Shown here one piece after another: positions 54,210 to 62,139 of a stretch of DNA of 64,000 nt. The position numbers and the translations under genes were made by a program. The notes beneath the pieces are model-generated. The model did not search any database. It had not been told where the DNA came from and saw only the letters and a list, made by a program, of their open reading frames with translations. Source of the stretch: Oscillatoria sp. FACHB-1406 (GTDB lineage: Bacteria; Cyanobacteriota; Cyanobacteriia; Cyanobacteriales; Spirulinaceae); contig NZ_JACJSM010000002.1 in assembly GCF_014698145.1 (NCBI RefSeq), forward strand, positions 186,001 to 250,000. The letters run 5' to 3'. Numbering within the stretch: the stretch's first letter is position 1; the number at the start of each line of letters is the position of its first letter.

Positions 54210-56666
54210 ATGACTGCAACTACACCAGAACGTAAAATTGGCGGTTTATACGCGACTCACGAAGGTCAAGAAATTGCCTTTCCGCTCAAACATACCGATG
54301 TCAATGCCAAAGTTAACGGCAATCTTTCGCGAGTTACCGTAACGCAAACCTTTGAAAATCCGTTCGTTAAAACCCTCGAAGCCGTTTATATCTTCCCTTT
54401 GCCCGATGAAGCAGCGGTGGATGAGATGGAAATTCAGATCGGCGATCGCGTCATTAAAGGTAACATCAAAAAACGCGAAGAAGCGCAACAAATTTACCAA
54501 CAAGCCAAAGCAGAAGGACGCACCGCCGGACTCCTGGAACAAGAACGCGATAATATTTTCACTCAATCCCTCGCGAACATTTTGCCGGGAGAACAAATCG
54601 AAGTCGTGATTCGTTACAGCGATAGCCTCAAATTTACCGGCGGCGATTATGAATTTATCTTTCCGATGGTCGTCGGGCCGCGTTATATTCCCGGTACGGG
54701 TTTAGATTCCGGCGGTGGCGGTAGCGCACCCGCACCCATGACGCAAAATCAAGATACCGATATTGTTCCCGATGCGTCGCGGCTTAATGCTCCGATTTTA
54801 CCGGAAGGGATGAGATCGCGTCACGATATTAGTTTAATGCTCGAAATCGATGCAGGCGTTTCGGTACAGAAAATTGAGTCGCCTTCTCATAAATTACAAA
54901 TTGAATATTTCGATCCCCCCCAGCCCCCCTTACTAAGGGGGGAGGAATCTAAGCACTCTTTAGAAGATACTTCTAACCTCCCCCTGGGAATCCGCATTCA
55001 ACTCGGCGGCGGCGATACAATTCCTAACAAAGATTTTATTCTACGCTACCAAATTGCAGGCGATAATACCCGAGCCACAGTATTAACTCAAAGCGACGAT
55101 CGCGGCGGACATTTTGCCCTCTATCTCATCCCAGCTTTAAAATATCGCAGCGACGAAATTCTCCCTAAAGATGTCGTTTTTCTCGTCGATACTTCCGGTT
55201 CGCAGTCTGGTGAACCCTTGCAGCAATGCCAAGTCTTGATGCGGAAGTTTATCAACGGTTTAAACCCTGACGATACCTTCACCATTCTCGATTTTAGCGA
55301 TCGCGTTCGCCAACTCTCCAAAAATCCCCTGCCCAATACCGAAGACAATCGCAAAAAAGCCCTCAAATATATCGATAAATTACAAGCAAGCGGCGCAACC
55401 GAAATGTTAAGCGGTATCCAAGCCGCGATTAAATTCCCCACCCCAGAAGGACGAGTGCGAACCATCGTTTTACTCACCGACGGTTACATCGGTAACGAAG
55501 ACCAAATTTGCGCTGAGGTGCAGCAAAATTTGCAACGGGGAAATCGCCTTTACTGCTTCGGGACAGGTAGTTCCGTCAACCGCTACCTCGTCAATCGCGT
55601 CGCTGAAGTCGGACGGGGAATGTCTTACGTTGTTCGCCACGACGAACCCATTCACCAAGTTACAACAAAGTTCTTCCGAGAGGTTAATAATCCCGTTTCA
55701 ACTAATATTGAGGTGAAATGGAACGGAAGCGGAGAAGCGCCCGATATTTACCCCCCCAAAGCCCCTGATTTATTCGCCAAACAACCCTTAGTGTTGTTCG
55801 GGCGCAAAAGGGATGGTATCGACGGCAAACTTTCCATCAGCGGCACTACTGCGGGCGGTCAAGCCTACGAAAAGACGTTTGACCTCAAATTCGAGCAAAA
55901 TAGCGGTAATCCCGCCGTCGCGCAACTCTGGGGACGGCAGCGCATCAAGGCGTTGAGCAACCAGATGCTTACCTACGAAACCCGCGAAGGCGTGGAAGCC
56001 GTAACGGAAACCGCGATCGCCTACCAATTGCTGTCCAACTATACCGCCTTTGTTGCCGTCAGCGAAGAAGTGCGCGTCAATCCTGATGGGGAAAGCATTT
56101 CCGTGCAAGTGCCGGTAGAAATGCCCGAGGGCGTGAGTCACGAAGGCGTTTTCGGCGGAGGCGCGCAGGAAATGGAGCGCGGAATTACTATGTATGCCGC
56201 ACGCGGGCTTCGGTTAGCAAGCCCGCCGCCCGCCCCAGCAGCAGCACCCACCATGTATGGATTTTCCTTAACCGATCCGGGAATTACGGAGGAAGTTCAT
56301 GTCCTGGCATCTTATATCGAGCCGCAGGAAGCTATTGCCTTTGAATCTTATAGCGACGAAGAGAGTTACATTGCGCCCGAACAACCCGTTTGCGTCCTTT
56401 CTGCGGTTGGGTTGGATAATGAAGCGATTACATCTTTAAACCAACATCTCCTGCAAGCTAATATTCCGACTGGATTAAGCGGCAATCTCGAATTACAGGT
56501 ACAATTCAATGCCAACAACCGCGCGATTAAAATTCTCGTGGACGAGCAAAGTTCTACTGTTACCGATGCGGCGATGATTGCCGAAATTAAGCGCGTTCTG
56601 CTGCGGTGGAAAGCACCCGTTCCGGTTTCGGGAACGGTAACGCTCGTGCTGCAAATTGCGTCCTAA
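54210..56666 (+). CDS. VIT domain and von Willebrand factor A domain protein
   Basis: 818 residues. A VIT (inter-alpha-trypsin) domain spans about 10-125 (PLKHTDVNAKVNGNLSRVTVTQTFEN..EAVYIFPLPDEAAVD). A vWA domain spans about 320-490 with the MIDAS start FLVDTSGSQSG (Asp327). The remaining C-terminal part is beta-rich. There is no signal peptide or membrane anchor at the N-terminus, so location is uncertain. A dispersed C/G-rich repeat (54912-54943) is read through in frame (DPPQPPLLRGE), at about residues 235-245. GGAG lies upstream of the ATG. It is downstream of the ComFB cluster on the same strand. Confidence 0.88.
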   Translation: MTATTPERKIGGLYATHEGQEIAFPLKHTDVNAKVNGNLSRVTVTQTFENPFVKTLEAVYIFPLPDEAAVDEMEIQIGDRVIKGNIKKREEAQQIYQQAKAEGRTAGLLEQERDNIFTQSLANILPGEQIEVVIRYSDSLKFTGGDYEFIFPMVVGPRYIPGTGLDSGGGGSAPAPMTQNQDTDIVPDASRLNAPILPEGMRSRHDISLMLEIDAGVSVQKIESPSHKLQIEYFDPPQPPLLRGEESKHSLEDTSNLPLGIRIQLGGGDTIPNKDFILRYQIAGDNTRATVLTQSDDRGGHFALYLIPALKYRSDEILPKDVVFLVDTSGSQSGEPLQQCQVLMRKFINGLNPDDTFTILDFSDRVRQLSKNPLPNTEDNRKKALKYIDKLQASGATEMLSGIQAAIKFPTPEGRVRTIVLLTDGYIGNEDQICAEVQQNLQRGNRLYCFGTGSSVNRYLVNRVAEVGRGMSYVVRHDEPIHQVTTKFFREVNNPVSTNIEVKWNGSGEAPDIYPPKAPDLFAKQPLVLFGRKRDGIDGKLSISGTTAGGQAYEKTFDLKFEQNSGNPAVAQLWGRQRIKALSNQMLTYETREGVEAVTETAIAYQLLSNYTAFVAVSEEVRVNPDGESISVQVPVEMPEGVSHEGVFGGGAQEMERGITMYAARGLRLASPPPAPAAAPTMYGFSLTDPGITEEVHVLASYIEPQEAIAFESYSDEESYIAPEQPVCVLSAVGLDNEAITSLNQHLLQANIPTGLSGNLELQVQFNANNRAIKILVDEQSSTVTDAAMIAEIKRVLLRWKAPVPVSGTVTLVLQIAS
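54912..54943 (-). repeat. C/G-rich CTTACTAAGGGGGG repeat inside the VIT-vWA gene
   Basis: GATCCCCCCCAGCCCC then CCTTACTAAGGGGGGA. The reverse complement matches the block at 7305-7336 in the TPR-CHAT gene. It is in frame in both genes. Confidence 0.7.
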
Positions 56667-56674
56667 TTTTGTGA

Positions 56675-56702
56675 GTAGGGACGTTAAATTTAACGTCCCT
56701 AC
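56675..56702. repeat. Perfect 28-nt palindrome (AAATTT centre)
   Basis: GTAGGGACGTT-AAATTT-AACGTCCCTAC, 9 bp after the VIT-vWA stop. The family also occurs at 8174 (ATATAT), 8299 (GTATAC), 8503 (ATATAT) and 60757. Confidence 0.85.
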
Positions 56703-56757
56703 GCCTTTTTCTTCAGGATTGTAGAGTCAATGTAATAGCGTGGGCAGCGCCATTGGT

Positions 56758-56937
56758 GTCAACTTAAGCTTCAACCTTCTCACCCAGACCGCCTTGGGTT
56801 CAAACCCAAAGCTAATAACTCAAGTCCTCTTCAGAGGACTGGGAAATTCAGATGTATCCAACCCGTTTCAACGGGTTTCAGCTAATCGCTGTGGAACTTG
56901 AGTTCCTGGCGGGCTAAGTATTTCACCTTAAGTTGAC
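56758..56937. repeat. 180-bp element with nested inverted repeats
   Basis: The ends GTCAACTTAAG (56758-56768) and CTTAAGTTGAC (56927-56937) are perfect 11-bp inverted repeats. Inside, AACTCAAGT (56817-56825) pairs with ACTTGAGTT (56896-56904). Three simple hairpins are also present: TTGGGTT/AACCCAA (56794-56809), AGTCCTCT/AGAGGACT (56823-56840) and AACCCGTT/AACGGGTT (56860-56877). It contains no ORF. It reads as a MITE-like element or a structured RNA. Confidence 0.7.
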
Positions 56938-56954
56938 TCAATTCCCAGGATAAT

Positions 56955-56984
56955 GGTGCGTTACGCTTCGCTAACGCACCCTAC
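56955..56984. repeat. 30-nt GGTGCGTTACGC palindromic repeat
   Basis: Reverse orientation of the copies at 3390-3469; reads GGTGCGTTACGCTTCG then CTAACGCACCCTAC. Confidence 0.85.
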
Positions 56985-57017
56985 TCTCTTCCTAATTTTG
57001 CAAGTCCATCTTTCAGC

Positions 57018-57045
57018 GTAGGGATGTTAAATGTAACGTTCCTAC
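57018..57045. repeat. Imperfect 28-nt palindrome
   Basis: GTAGGGATGTT-AAATGT-AACGTTCCTAC, a diverged relative of the 28-nt palindrome family. Confidence 0.65.
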
Positions 57046-57123
57046 TACTGCGTTCCTTCTGCTGGCAACTCCAGAGAGCAGAAGGCTATACTAGCTCGTA
57101 ACTTCACCGCTTAATCCCCAGCC

Positions 57124-60100
57124 ATGCCGAGCCTCCAAGAGATTATCAAACAGCGCCAGCGCACTAATTTTGTCGGTCGCGAAGAACAAGTGAATCTCTT
57201 TGGCGATAACCTCAAGTATTCCCCCGAAGACTCTCGCCGTCGCTTTATTTTTAACGTTTGGGGACAGGGTGGCGTGGGTAAAAGCACGCTGTTGCGGCAG
57301 TTTCGCAAAATTGCAGAAGAAGCGAAACTACTCGCCGCCTACATCGACGAAGCCGAAAGCAGCGTTCCCGAAGTCATGGGACGTTTCGCCGAACAATTGG
57401 AAGAAAAAGGGCAGAAGTTAGCGCAATTCTCCGAACGCTACAAGGTTTATCGCCAGAAGAAACAAGAATTAGAAGCAGATCCCGATGCACCTCAAGGATT
57501 TTCCGCGTTTGTGGGCAAATCGCTGGCAAAAACAGGAATGAAGCTGGGGCGGCAAGTTCCCGGCGCGGGGATTGCCCTGGAATTTGTCGATGAAGAAGCG
57601 GTGGCGACGCAGGCGGGAGAATGGGCGAGTTATGTGGCGAAAAAGTTGGGCAACAAAGATGAAGTCAAACTGGTGCGGGAACCGGAAGAAGTGCTGACTC
57701 CCCTCTTTTTAAAAGAGATCGGGAAACTGGCTGAAAAAAATAGCATTACGCTCTTGTTCGATACCTACGAACGCACCGATAGTTTTTTAGATCGCTGGTT
57801 GCGGGAAGTGTTGGAAGGGCGTTATGGCGAGGTTTCGTCTCAGTTATTATTCGTCATTGCAGGGCGAGAAGAATTAGATGAAAATCGCTGGGCGGACTAC
57901 GAAGGATTAATCGCTCGTTTGCCTTTGGAACCGTTCAGCGAGGAAGAAGCCGAACAATATCTGGCGCGCAAAGGGATTACTAACCGTCGCGTTATTGAAG
58001 AGATTTTAAAATTATCCGGGTGTTTGCCGTTGTTGGTGGCGACGCTGGCGGCGGAAAGTCCCAACGATCCCGATAAACTGGGGGATGCGAGCGGAACGGC
58101 AGTGGAACGCTTTCTTAAGTGGGTGGAGGATACCAAACAGCGGCAGGTAGTGTTGGATGCGGCTTTAACGCGCTGTTTGAACCGAGATATTTTGGCGCAG
58201 TTGCATGGGACAGAAGAGGCGGATAAGCAGTTTGATTGGCTGAAAACGATGCCTTTCGTGCAGGAACGCAGCAGGGGTTGGGCGTATCACGATGTCGTGA
58301 GGATGCAAATGCTGCGCTACAAGCGGTTAACTTCGCCGCAAGGTTGGGCGGAGTTGCACGGGAAATTGGCAGAGTACAACGATAAGCTGCGGCAGGGTTT
58401 GGAATTGGAGGAGAAGAAACGACAGCGCGATGAAACTTGGCAACGTTATACGCTGGAGGTGCTGTACCATCGCCTCTGTCAAGCGCCGCAAAAGCATTTA
58501 CCCGTTGCGCTGAATGAGTTTTTGGCAGCGTTAAAGGCGCAATATGAGTTTGCTCGGAAATGGGCAGAAACAATGGAACGGGCGGGGAAGGATGCGGAAG
58601 TGACAGAAGTGCAGCGTTGGGGAGCGCGTTTAACTGAGGGGTTGACGGCTTACGATGAGGATCGGTATGAGGTGACGGTTGCGATGTTTGCCGAACTGTT
58701 GAAGTGTTCTGAGATTCAGGAAAGGTGGCAGGCGGTGGCGTTGGGCTGGCGGGGCGAAACCTATCGTTTGATGGAGCGTTATGAGGATGCTCTTAAAGAC
58801 TTGGATAAAGCGATTGAACTCGATCCCAAATACGATTGGGCGATCGCGCGTCGAGGCAATACTTACCGTTTAATGAAACGCTACGAAGATGCACTGGCTG
58901 ACTTCAACCGCGCTATTGAACTCGATCCTGAGTATAAATGGGCGATCGCACAACGGGGCGAAACTTACCGTTTAATGGAACGTTACGAAGATGCGCTTGC
59001 TGATTATAATCGCGCGATCGAACTCGATCCTGAATTAGATTGGGCGCTCCTTTCATTGCGAGGAGTCACTTACCAAGCAATCAAACGATATGATGATGCA
59101 CTTGCTGACTTCAACCACGCCATTGAACTCGCTCCTGAGTATAACTGGGCGATCCTTCAATTACGAGGAGTCACTTACTATTTAATCAAACGATACGAAG
59201 ATGCACTGGCTGACTGCAACTGCGCCATCGAACTCGATCCTGAATTTAAAGAAGCGATCGCGTCTCGAGGCGAAACTTACAAAGCAATGGAGCGCTACGA
59301 AGATGCGTTGGCTGACTATAACCGCGCTATCGAACTCGATCCTGAGTATAAATGGGCGATCGCTCAACGAGGTCAAACTTACCGTTTAATGAAACGCTAC
59401 GAAGATGCACTTGCCGACTTCAACTGCGCCATCGAACTCGATCCTGAATTTAAAGAAGCGATCAAGTTTCGAGGTGAAATTTACCGTCTAATGAAACGAT
59501 ATGAGGAGGCGCTTGCTGAATTCAACCGCGCCATCGAACTCGATCCTGCATACGATTGGGCGATCGCGTCTCGAGGCGAAACTTATCAAGCAATGGAGCG
59601 CTATGAGGATGCTCTTACTGACTATAACAGTGCCATCGAACTCGATCCTGCATACGATTGGGCGATCGCGCAGCGAGGTGAAACTTACCGTCTCATGAAA
59701 CGATACGAGGAGGCGCTTGCTGACTTCAACCGCGCCATCGAACTCGATCCTGAGTATAAATTGGCGATCTCGTCTCGAGGTCAAACTTACCGTTTAATGA
59801 AACGCTACGAAGATGCACTTGCCGACTTCAACCGCGCGATCGAACTCGATCCTGAATATCAATGGGCGATCGCACAACGGGGCGAAACTTACCGTTTAAT
59901 GGGACGTTACGAAGATGCACTAACTGACTTTAACCGCGCCATCGAATTCGATCCTGAAGATAAATGGGCGATCGCGTCTCGGGGCGAAACGTACAAAGCA
60001 ATGGAGCGCTATGAGAATGCTCTTACTGACTATAACCGCGCGATCGAACTCGATCCCAAATACGATTGGGCGATCGCGCAGCGAGGCGAAACTCACCAAG

Positions 60101-60705
60101 CAATGGAGCGCTATGAGGATGCGCTTGCTGACTTCAACCGTGCCATCGAACTCGATCCTGAAGATAAATGGGCGATCGCGCAGCGAGGTGAAACTTACCG
60201 TCTCATGAAACGATACGAGGAGGCGCTTGCTGACTTCATCCGCGCCATCGAACTCGATCCTGAGTATAAATGGGCGATCGCACGGCGGGGCGAAACTTAT
60301 CTCATGCTTCAACGCTATAGCGAAGCATTAGTAGACTTCAACCACGCTATCCAACTCGATTCCAATAATGATTGGAATTTATATCTTCGCGCCCTTGCCT
60401 ACCAAGTTCTTAACGAACCCGACAACGCCCGCAACGACCTGCAAAACGCCATTCAACTTGCCCAACAAGCCTACAACAAAGACCCAAAACACTGGAGTAA
60501 CACCTTTAACCTCGCCCTCTACTTTCTCGCAGCCGATAATATCGAAGAAGCTAAACATTTTTATCGCGATGCCCTCACCCGTGGCGCACCTCCCGAACGC
60601 ATCAAAGAAGCAATCCGCGATTTAGAGGATTTTTTGCGAATTTTTCCCCAAAACGCCAACGCCCAAGCCGCGCGACAGTTCTTACAGCGCGCTCTCACTC
60701 CCTGA
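57124..60705 (+). CDS. P-loop (STAND-like) ATPase with long C-terminal TPR array
   Basis: 1193 residues. An N-terminal segment with NFVGREEQVNLF leads into an ATPase domain: Walker A GQGGVGKST (47-55, Lys53), Walker B LLFDTYE (Asp213), then LLFVIAGREEL and LPLEPFSEEEAEQYL, as in NB-ARC/STAND and related AAA-type switches. A helical region follows (about 330-540), then about 16 TPRs of 34 residues (about 540-1080; consensus YxWAIAxRGETYRLMxRYEDALADFNRAIELDPE) and one or two degenerate repeats. STAND proteins with repeat sensors are signal-gated switches, in bacteria often in immunity or programmed responses; here no effector domain is fused. No partner is adjacent downstream within 250 bp. Confidence 0.87.
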   Translation: MPSLQEIIKQRQRTNFVGREEQVNLFGDNLKYSPEDSRRRFIFNVWGQGGVGKSTLLRQFRKIAEEAKLLAAYIDEAESSVPEVMGRFAEQLEEKGQKLAQFSERYKVYRQKKQELEADPDAPQGFSAFVGKSLAKTGMKLGRQVPGAGIALEFVDEEAVATQAGEWASYVAKKLGNKDEVKLVREPEEVLTPLFLKEIGKLAEKNSITLLFDTYERTDSFLDRWLREVLEGRYGEVSSQLLFVIAGREELDENRWADYEGLIARLPLEPFSEEEAEQYLARKGITNRRVIEEILKLSGCLPLLVATLAAESPNDPDKLGDASGTAVERFLKWVEDTKQRQVVLDAALTRCLNRDILAQLHGTEEADKQFDWLKTMPFVQERSRGWAYHDVVRMQMLRYKRLTSPQGWAELHGKLAEYNDKLRQGLELEEKKRQRDETWQRYTLEVLYHRLCQAPQKHLPVALNEFLAALKAQYEFARKWAETMERAGKDAEVTEVQRWGARLTEGLTAYDEDRYEVTVAMFAELLKCSEIQERWQAVALGWRGETYRLMERYEDALKDLDKAIELDPKYDWAIARRGNTYRLMKRYEDALADFNRAIELDPEYKWAIAQRGETYRLMERYEDALADYNRAIELDPELDWALLSLRGVTYQAIKRYDDALADFNHAIELAPEYNWAILQLRGVTYYLIKRYEDALADCNCAIELDPEFKEAIASRGETYKAMERYEDALADYNRAIELDPEYKWAIAQRGQTYRLMKRYEDALADFNCAIELDPEFKEAIKFRGEIYRLMKRYEEALAEFNRAIELDPAYDWAIASRGETYQAMERYEDALTDYNSAIELDPAYDWAIAQRGETYRLMKRYEEALADFNRAIELDPEYKLAISSRGQTYRLMKRYEDALADFNRAIELDPEYQWAIAQRGETYRLMGRYEDALTDFNRAIEFDPEDKWAIASRGETYKAMERYENALTDYNRAIELDPKYDWAIAQRGETHQAMERYEDALADFNRAIELDPEDKWAIAQRGETYRLMKRYEEALADFIRAIELDPEYKWAIARRGETYLMLQRYSEALVDFNHAIQLDSNNDWNLYLRALAYQVLNEPDNARNDLQNAIQLAQQAYNKDPKHWSNTFNLALYFLAADNIEEAKHFYRDALTRGAPPERIKEAIRDLEDFLRIFPQNANAQAARQFLQRALTP
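58740..60400 (+). repeat. Tandem 102-bp coding repeat (TPR array with HIP1)
   Basis: About 16 units of 102 bp (two units have 105 bp). Many contain TGGGCGATCGC at the same place, so the cyanobacterial HIP1 octamer is copied along with the repeat. Neighbouring units share long identical stretches. Confidence 0.85.
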
Positions 60706-60756
60706 AAATAAATTTTATGGACTCAGAGATTATTTATAAACCTTTGTCAAGGAACT

Positions 60757-60784
60757 GTAGAGACGTTGTATACAACGTCTCTAC
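60757..60784. repeat. Perfect 28-nt palindrome with base-paired changes
   Basis: GTAGAGACGTT-GTATAC-AACGTCTCTAC. Relative to the other copies, G4->A in one arm is matched by C->T in the other, so pairing is kept. It lies in the 253-bp spacer before the DUF5674 gene; no other element seen there. Confidence 0.85.
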
Positions 60785-60958
60785 AGTCCGGGAATGTATG
60801 GGGCAGTCGTCGGCAAGTACAGTTTTTGGCGAGCGATTCAATTAAATGACTGCCTTTGCCCACCCCACCAAGGCTGAAAATTACAGCATTTTTTGAGTGT
60901 AAAATATGGAGTGAATCATCAATGATTTTGCTCGACCTTTAATATTTTTTTTCAGGGA

Positions 60959-61297
60959 ATGTCAGTCCTAATTGTTCTGAAACCGGCAACAGCCGAGGAA
61001 ATTGAATCAATGCTCTCAACTCTCCAAGTTTACATTAAACTTGCTGTCGATATTGAAAAAAAGATACTTGCCGGTGGAGGGGAGATGCACGCCGACTGCG
61101 AACGTAAGCTCTTAGAAACTGGTAGTTTACAGCGGAATATTTGGGGAGCCGATTGGAACCCAGAAACGCAAGAAGTTACTTATGAGTCGTTAATTAATAT
61201 CCGACCGAGCCAAAATAACCGTTCTATGGTTATCTCGGATTTAGGAATCCGTTGTAAAATCGAAGCTATTGTTCGCCATCTTTTAGAAATCAAATGA
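60959..61297 (+). CDS. DUF5674 family protein
   Basis: 112 residues, preceded by CAGGGA. Conserved-looking core: YIKLAVDIEKKILAGGGEMHADCERKLLETGSLQRNIWGADWNP, typical of DUF5674. No known function. The stop overlaps the next start (ATGA), so it is coupled to the 116-residue protein that follows. Confidence 0.82.
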   Translation: MSVLIVLKPATAEEIESMLSTLQVYIKLAVDIEKKILAGGGEMHADCERKLLETGSLQRNIWGADWNPETQEVTYESLINIRPSQNNRSMVISDLGIRCKIEAIVRHLLEIK

Positions 61298-61644
61298 GCC
61301 AATTTTTAACCAGAAAACAGCGTTATATCATTGACCAACTGCCAATTCGTTTAGGGGGGATTGCTGCTAATTTAGCCAGAGTCAATTCTTTTGGCAAAAA
61401 TCCTAAAAATAGCAAGCTTGTTGCTAGTTTATTAAGAGAGAGTGCTTGGTTTATCGAATGGTCTGCACCCGATACATCGCTCGAATTTGCCTTAGAACTT
61501 GTAGAGATTCAACGTCAAATCGTGCGATGGTTGGCAGACTGGTCTAGAATCTGGAATGATGAGTTGGAGAGAGAAATAGTATTAGCTAAATCTCAAAATT
61601 GGAGTGAAAGCTTATTAATTCGCTCTGGTCTGTTGGAGCCATAA
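61294..61644 (+). CDS. Small helical protein, unknown, coupled to DUF5674
   Basis: 116 residues; not recognised. It is largely helical with many tryptophans in the middle (ESAWFIEWSAP, RQIVRWLADWSRIW). No signal or membrane helix. It overlaps the DUF5674 stop by 4 bp and is 3 bp from the GNAT gene, so the three form an operon. A toxin-antitoxin-like relation between the first two is possible, but nothing in the sequence proves it. Confidence 0.65.
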   Translation: MSQFLTRKQRYIIDQLPIRLGGIAANLARVNSFGKNPKNSKLVASLLRESAWFIEWSAPDTSLEFALELVEIQRQIVRWLADWSRIWNDELEREIVLAKSQNWSESLLIRSGLLEP

Positions 61645-61647
61645 AAC

Positions 61648-62082
61648 ATGAGCGATCTAGAAATTAAAGTTGTTTCTTACGAGACTTCCTGGAATGAAAT
61701 CAAAGCGATTCGTCGCGCGGTTTTTCAGGAGGAACAGGGCGTTGATGAAGCGTTAGAGTTTGATGGTTTGGATGCGGGGGCGACGCAGTTCTTAGCTTAT
61801 TGGCAGGGTAATGCAGTCGGGACGGCACGGATGCGAAATTTGGATGATTCTACGGTGAAAATCGAGCGTTTGGCGGTGCTGAAAGCGGCGCGGGGGCGAG
61901 GGATTGGCTCGCAGTTGATGCGAAAAGCGATCGCGCTCGCAAAAGAAGGAGGACGCGATCGCGCTGTTGTTAATGCTCAAGAATATGTCAAGCAATTGTA
62001 TGAAAACTTAGGATTTGAAGCGGTGGGCGAACTGTTCGAGGAAGCGGGAATTCCCCATATCAAGATGGTGCTGAAATTTTGA
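61648..62082 (+). CDS. GNAT-family N-acetyltransferase
   Basis: 144 residues. The acetyl-CoA pyrophosphate loop is seen in KAARGRGIGSQLMRKAI (R/QxxGxG/A), after the beta4 strand VKIERLAVLK, and NAQEYVKQLYENLGF is the typical C-terminal motif with the general-acid tyrosine. The short form resembles YjcF/ElaA-like members. Substrate unknown. It is the last gene of the DUF5674 operon; the next gene converges 57 bp away. Confidence 0.9.
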   Translation: MSDLEIKVVSYETSWNEIKAIRRAVFQEEQGVDEALEFDGLDAGATQFLAYWQGNAVGTARMRNLDDSTVKIERLAVLKAARGRGIGSQLMRKAIALAKEGGRDRAVVNAQEYVKQLYENLGFEAVGELFEEAGIPHIKMVLKF

Positions 62083-62139
62083 GGGGATACGGGGAATTTG
62101 CACTCTTTTGAGATTAAATCGGGAAACGCGATCGCGCTT

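Larger units (their letters stand above)
56667..57123. other. Spacer made of palindromic elements
   Basis: 457 bp with no gene. It contains a perfect 28-nt palindrome (56675-56702), a 180-bp nested inverted-repeat element (56758-56937), a 30-nt GGTGCGTTACGC unit (56955-56984) and an imperfect 28-nt palindrome (57018-57045). Confidence 0.85.

Noticed and set aside
56794-56809. GGGTTCAAACCC, like a tRNA T-arm
   Set aside because: It is one of several simple hairpins in the nested-repeat element; no cloverleaf can be drawn around it.
59182-60312. Antisense open frames across the TPR array, and similar ones at 4855-6297 and 20148-21719
   Set aside because: Reverse-strand shadows of repetitive coding DNA; their sequences are just the complement of the repeat unit.
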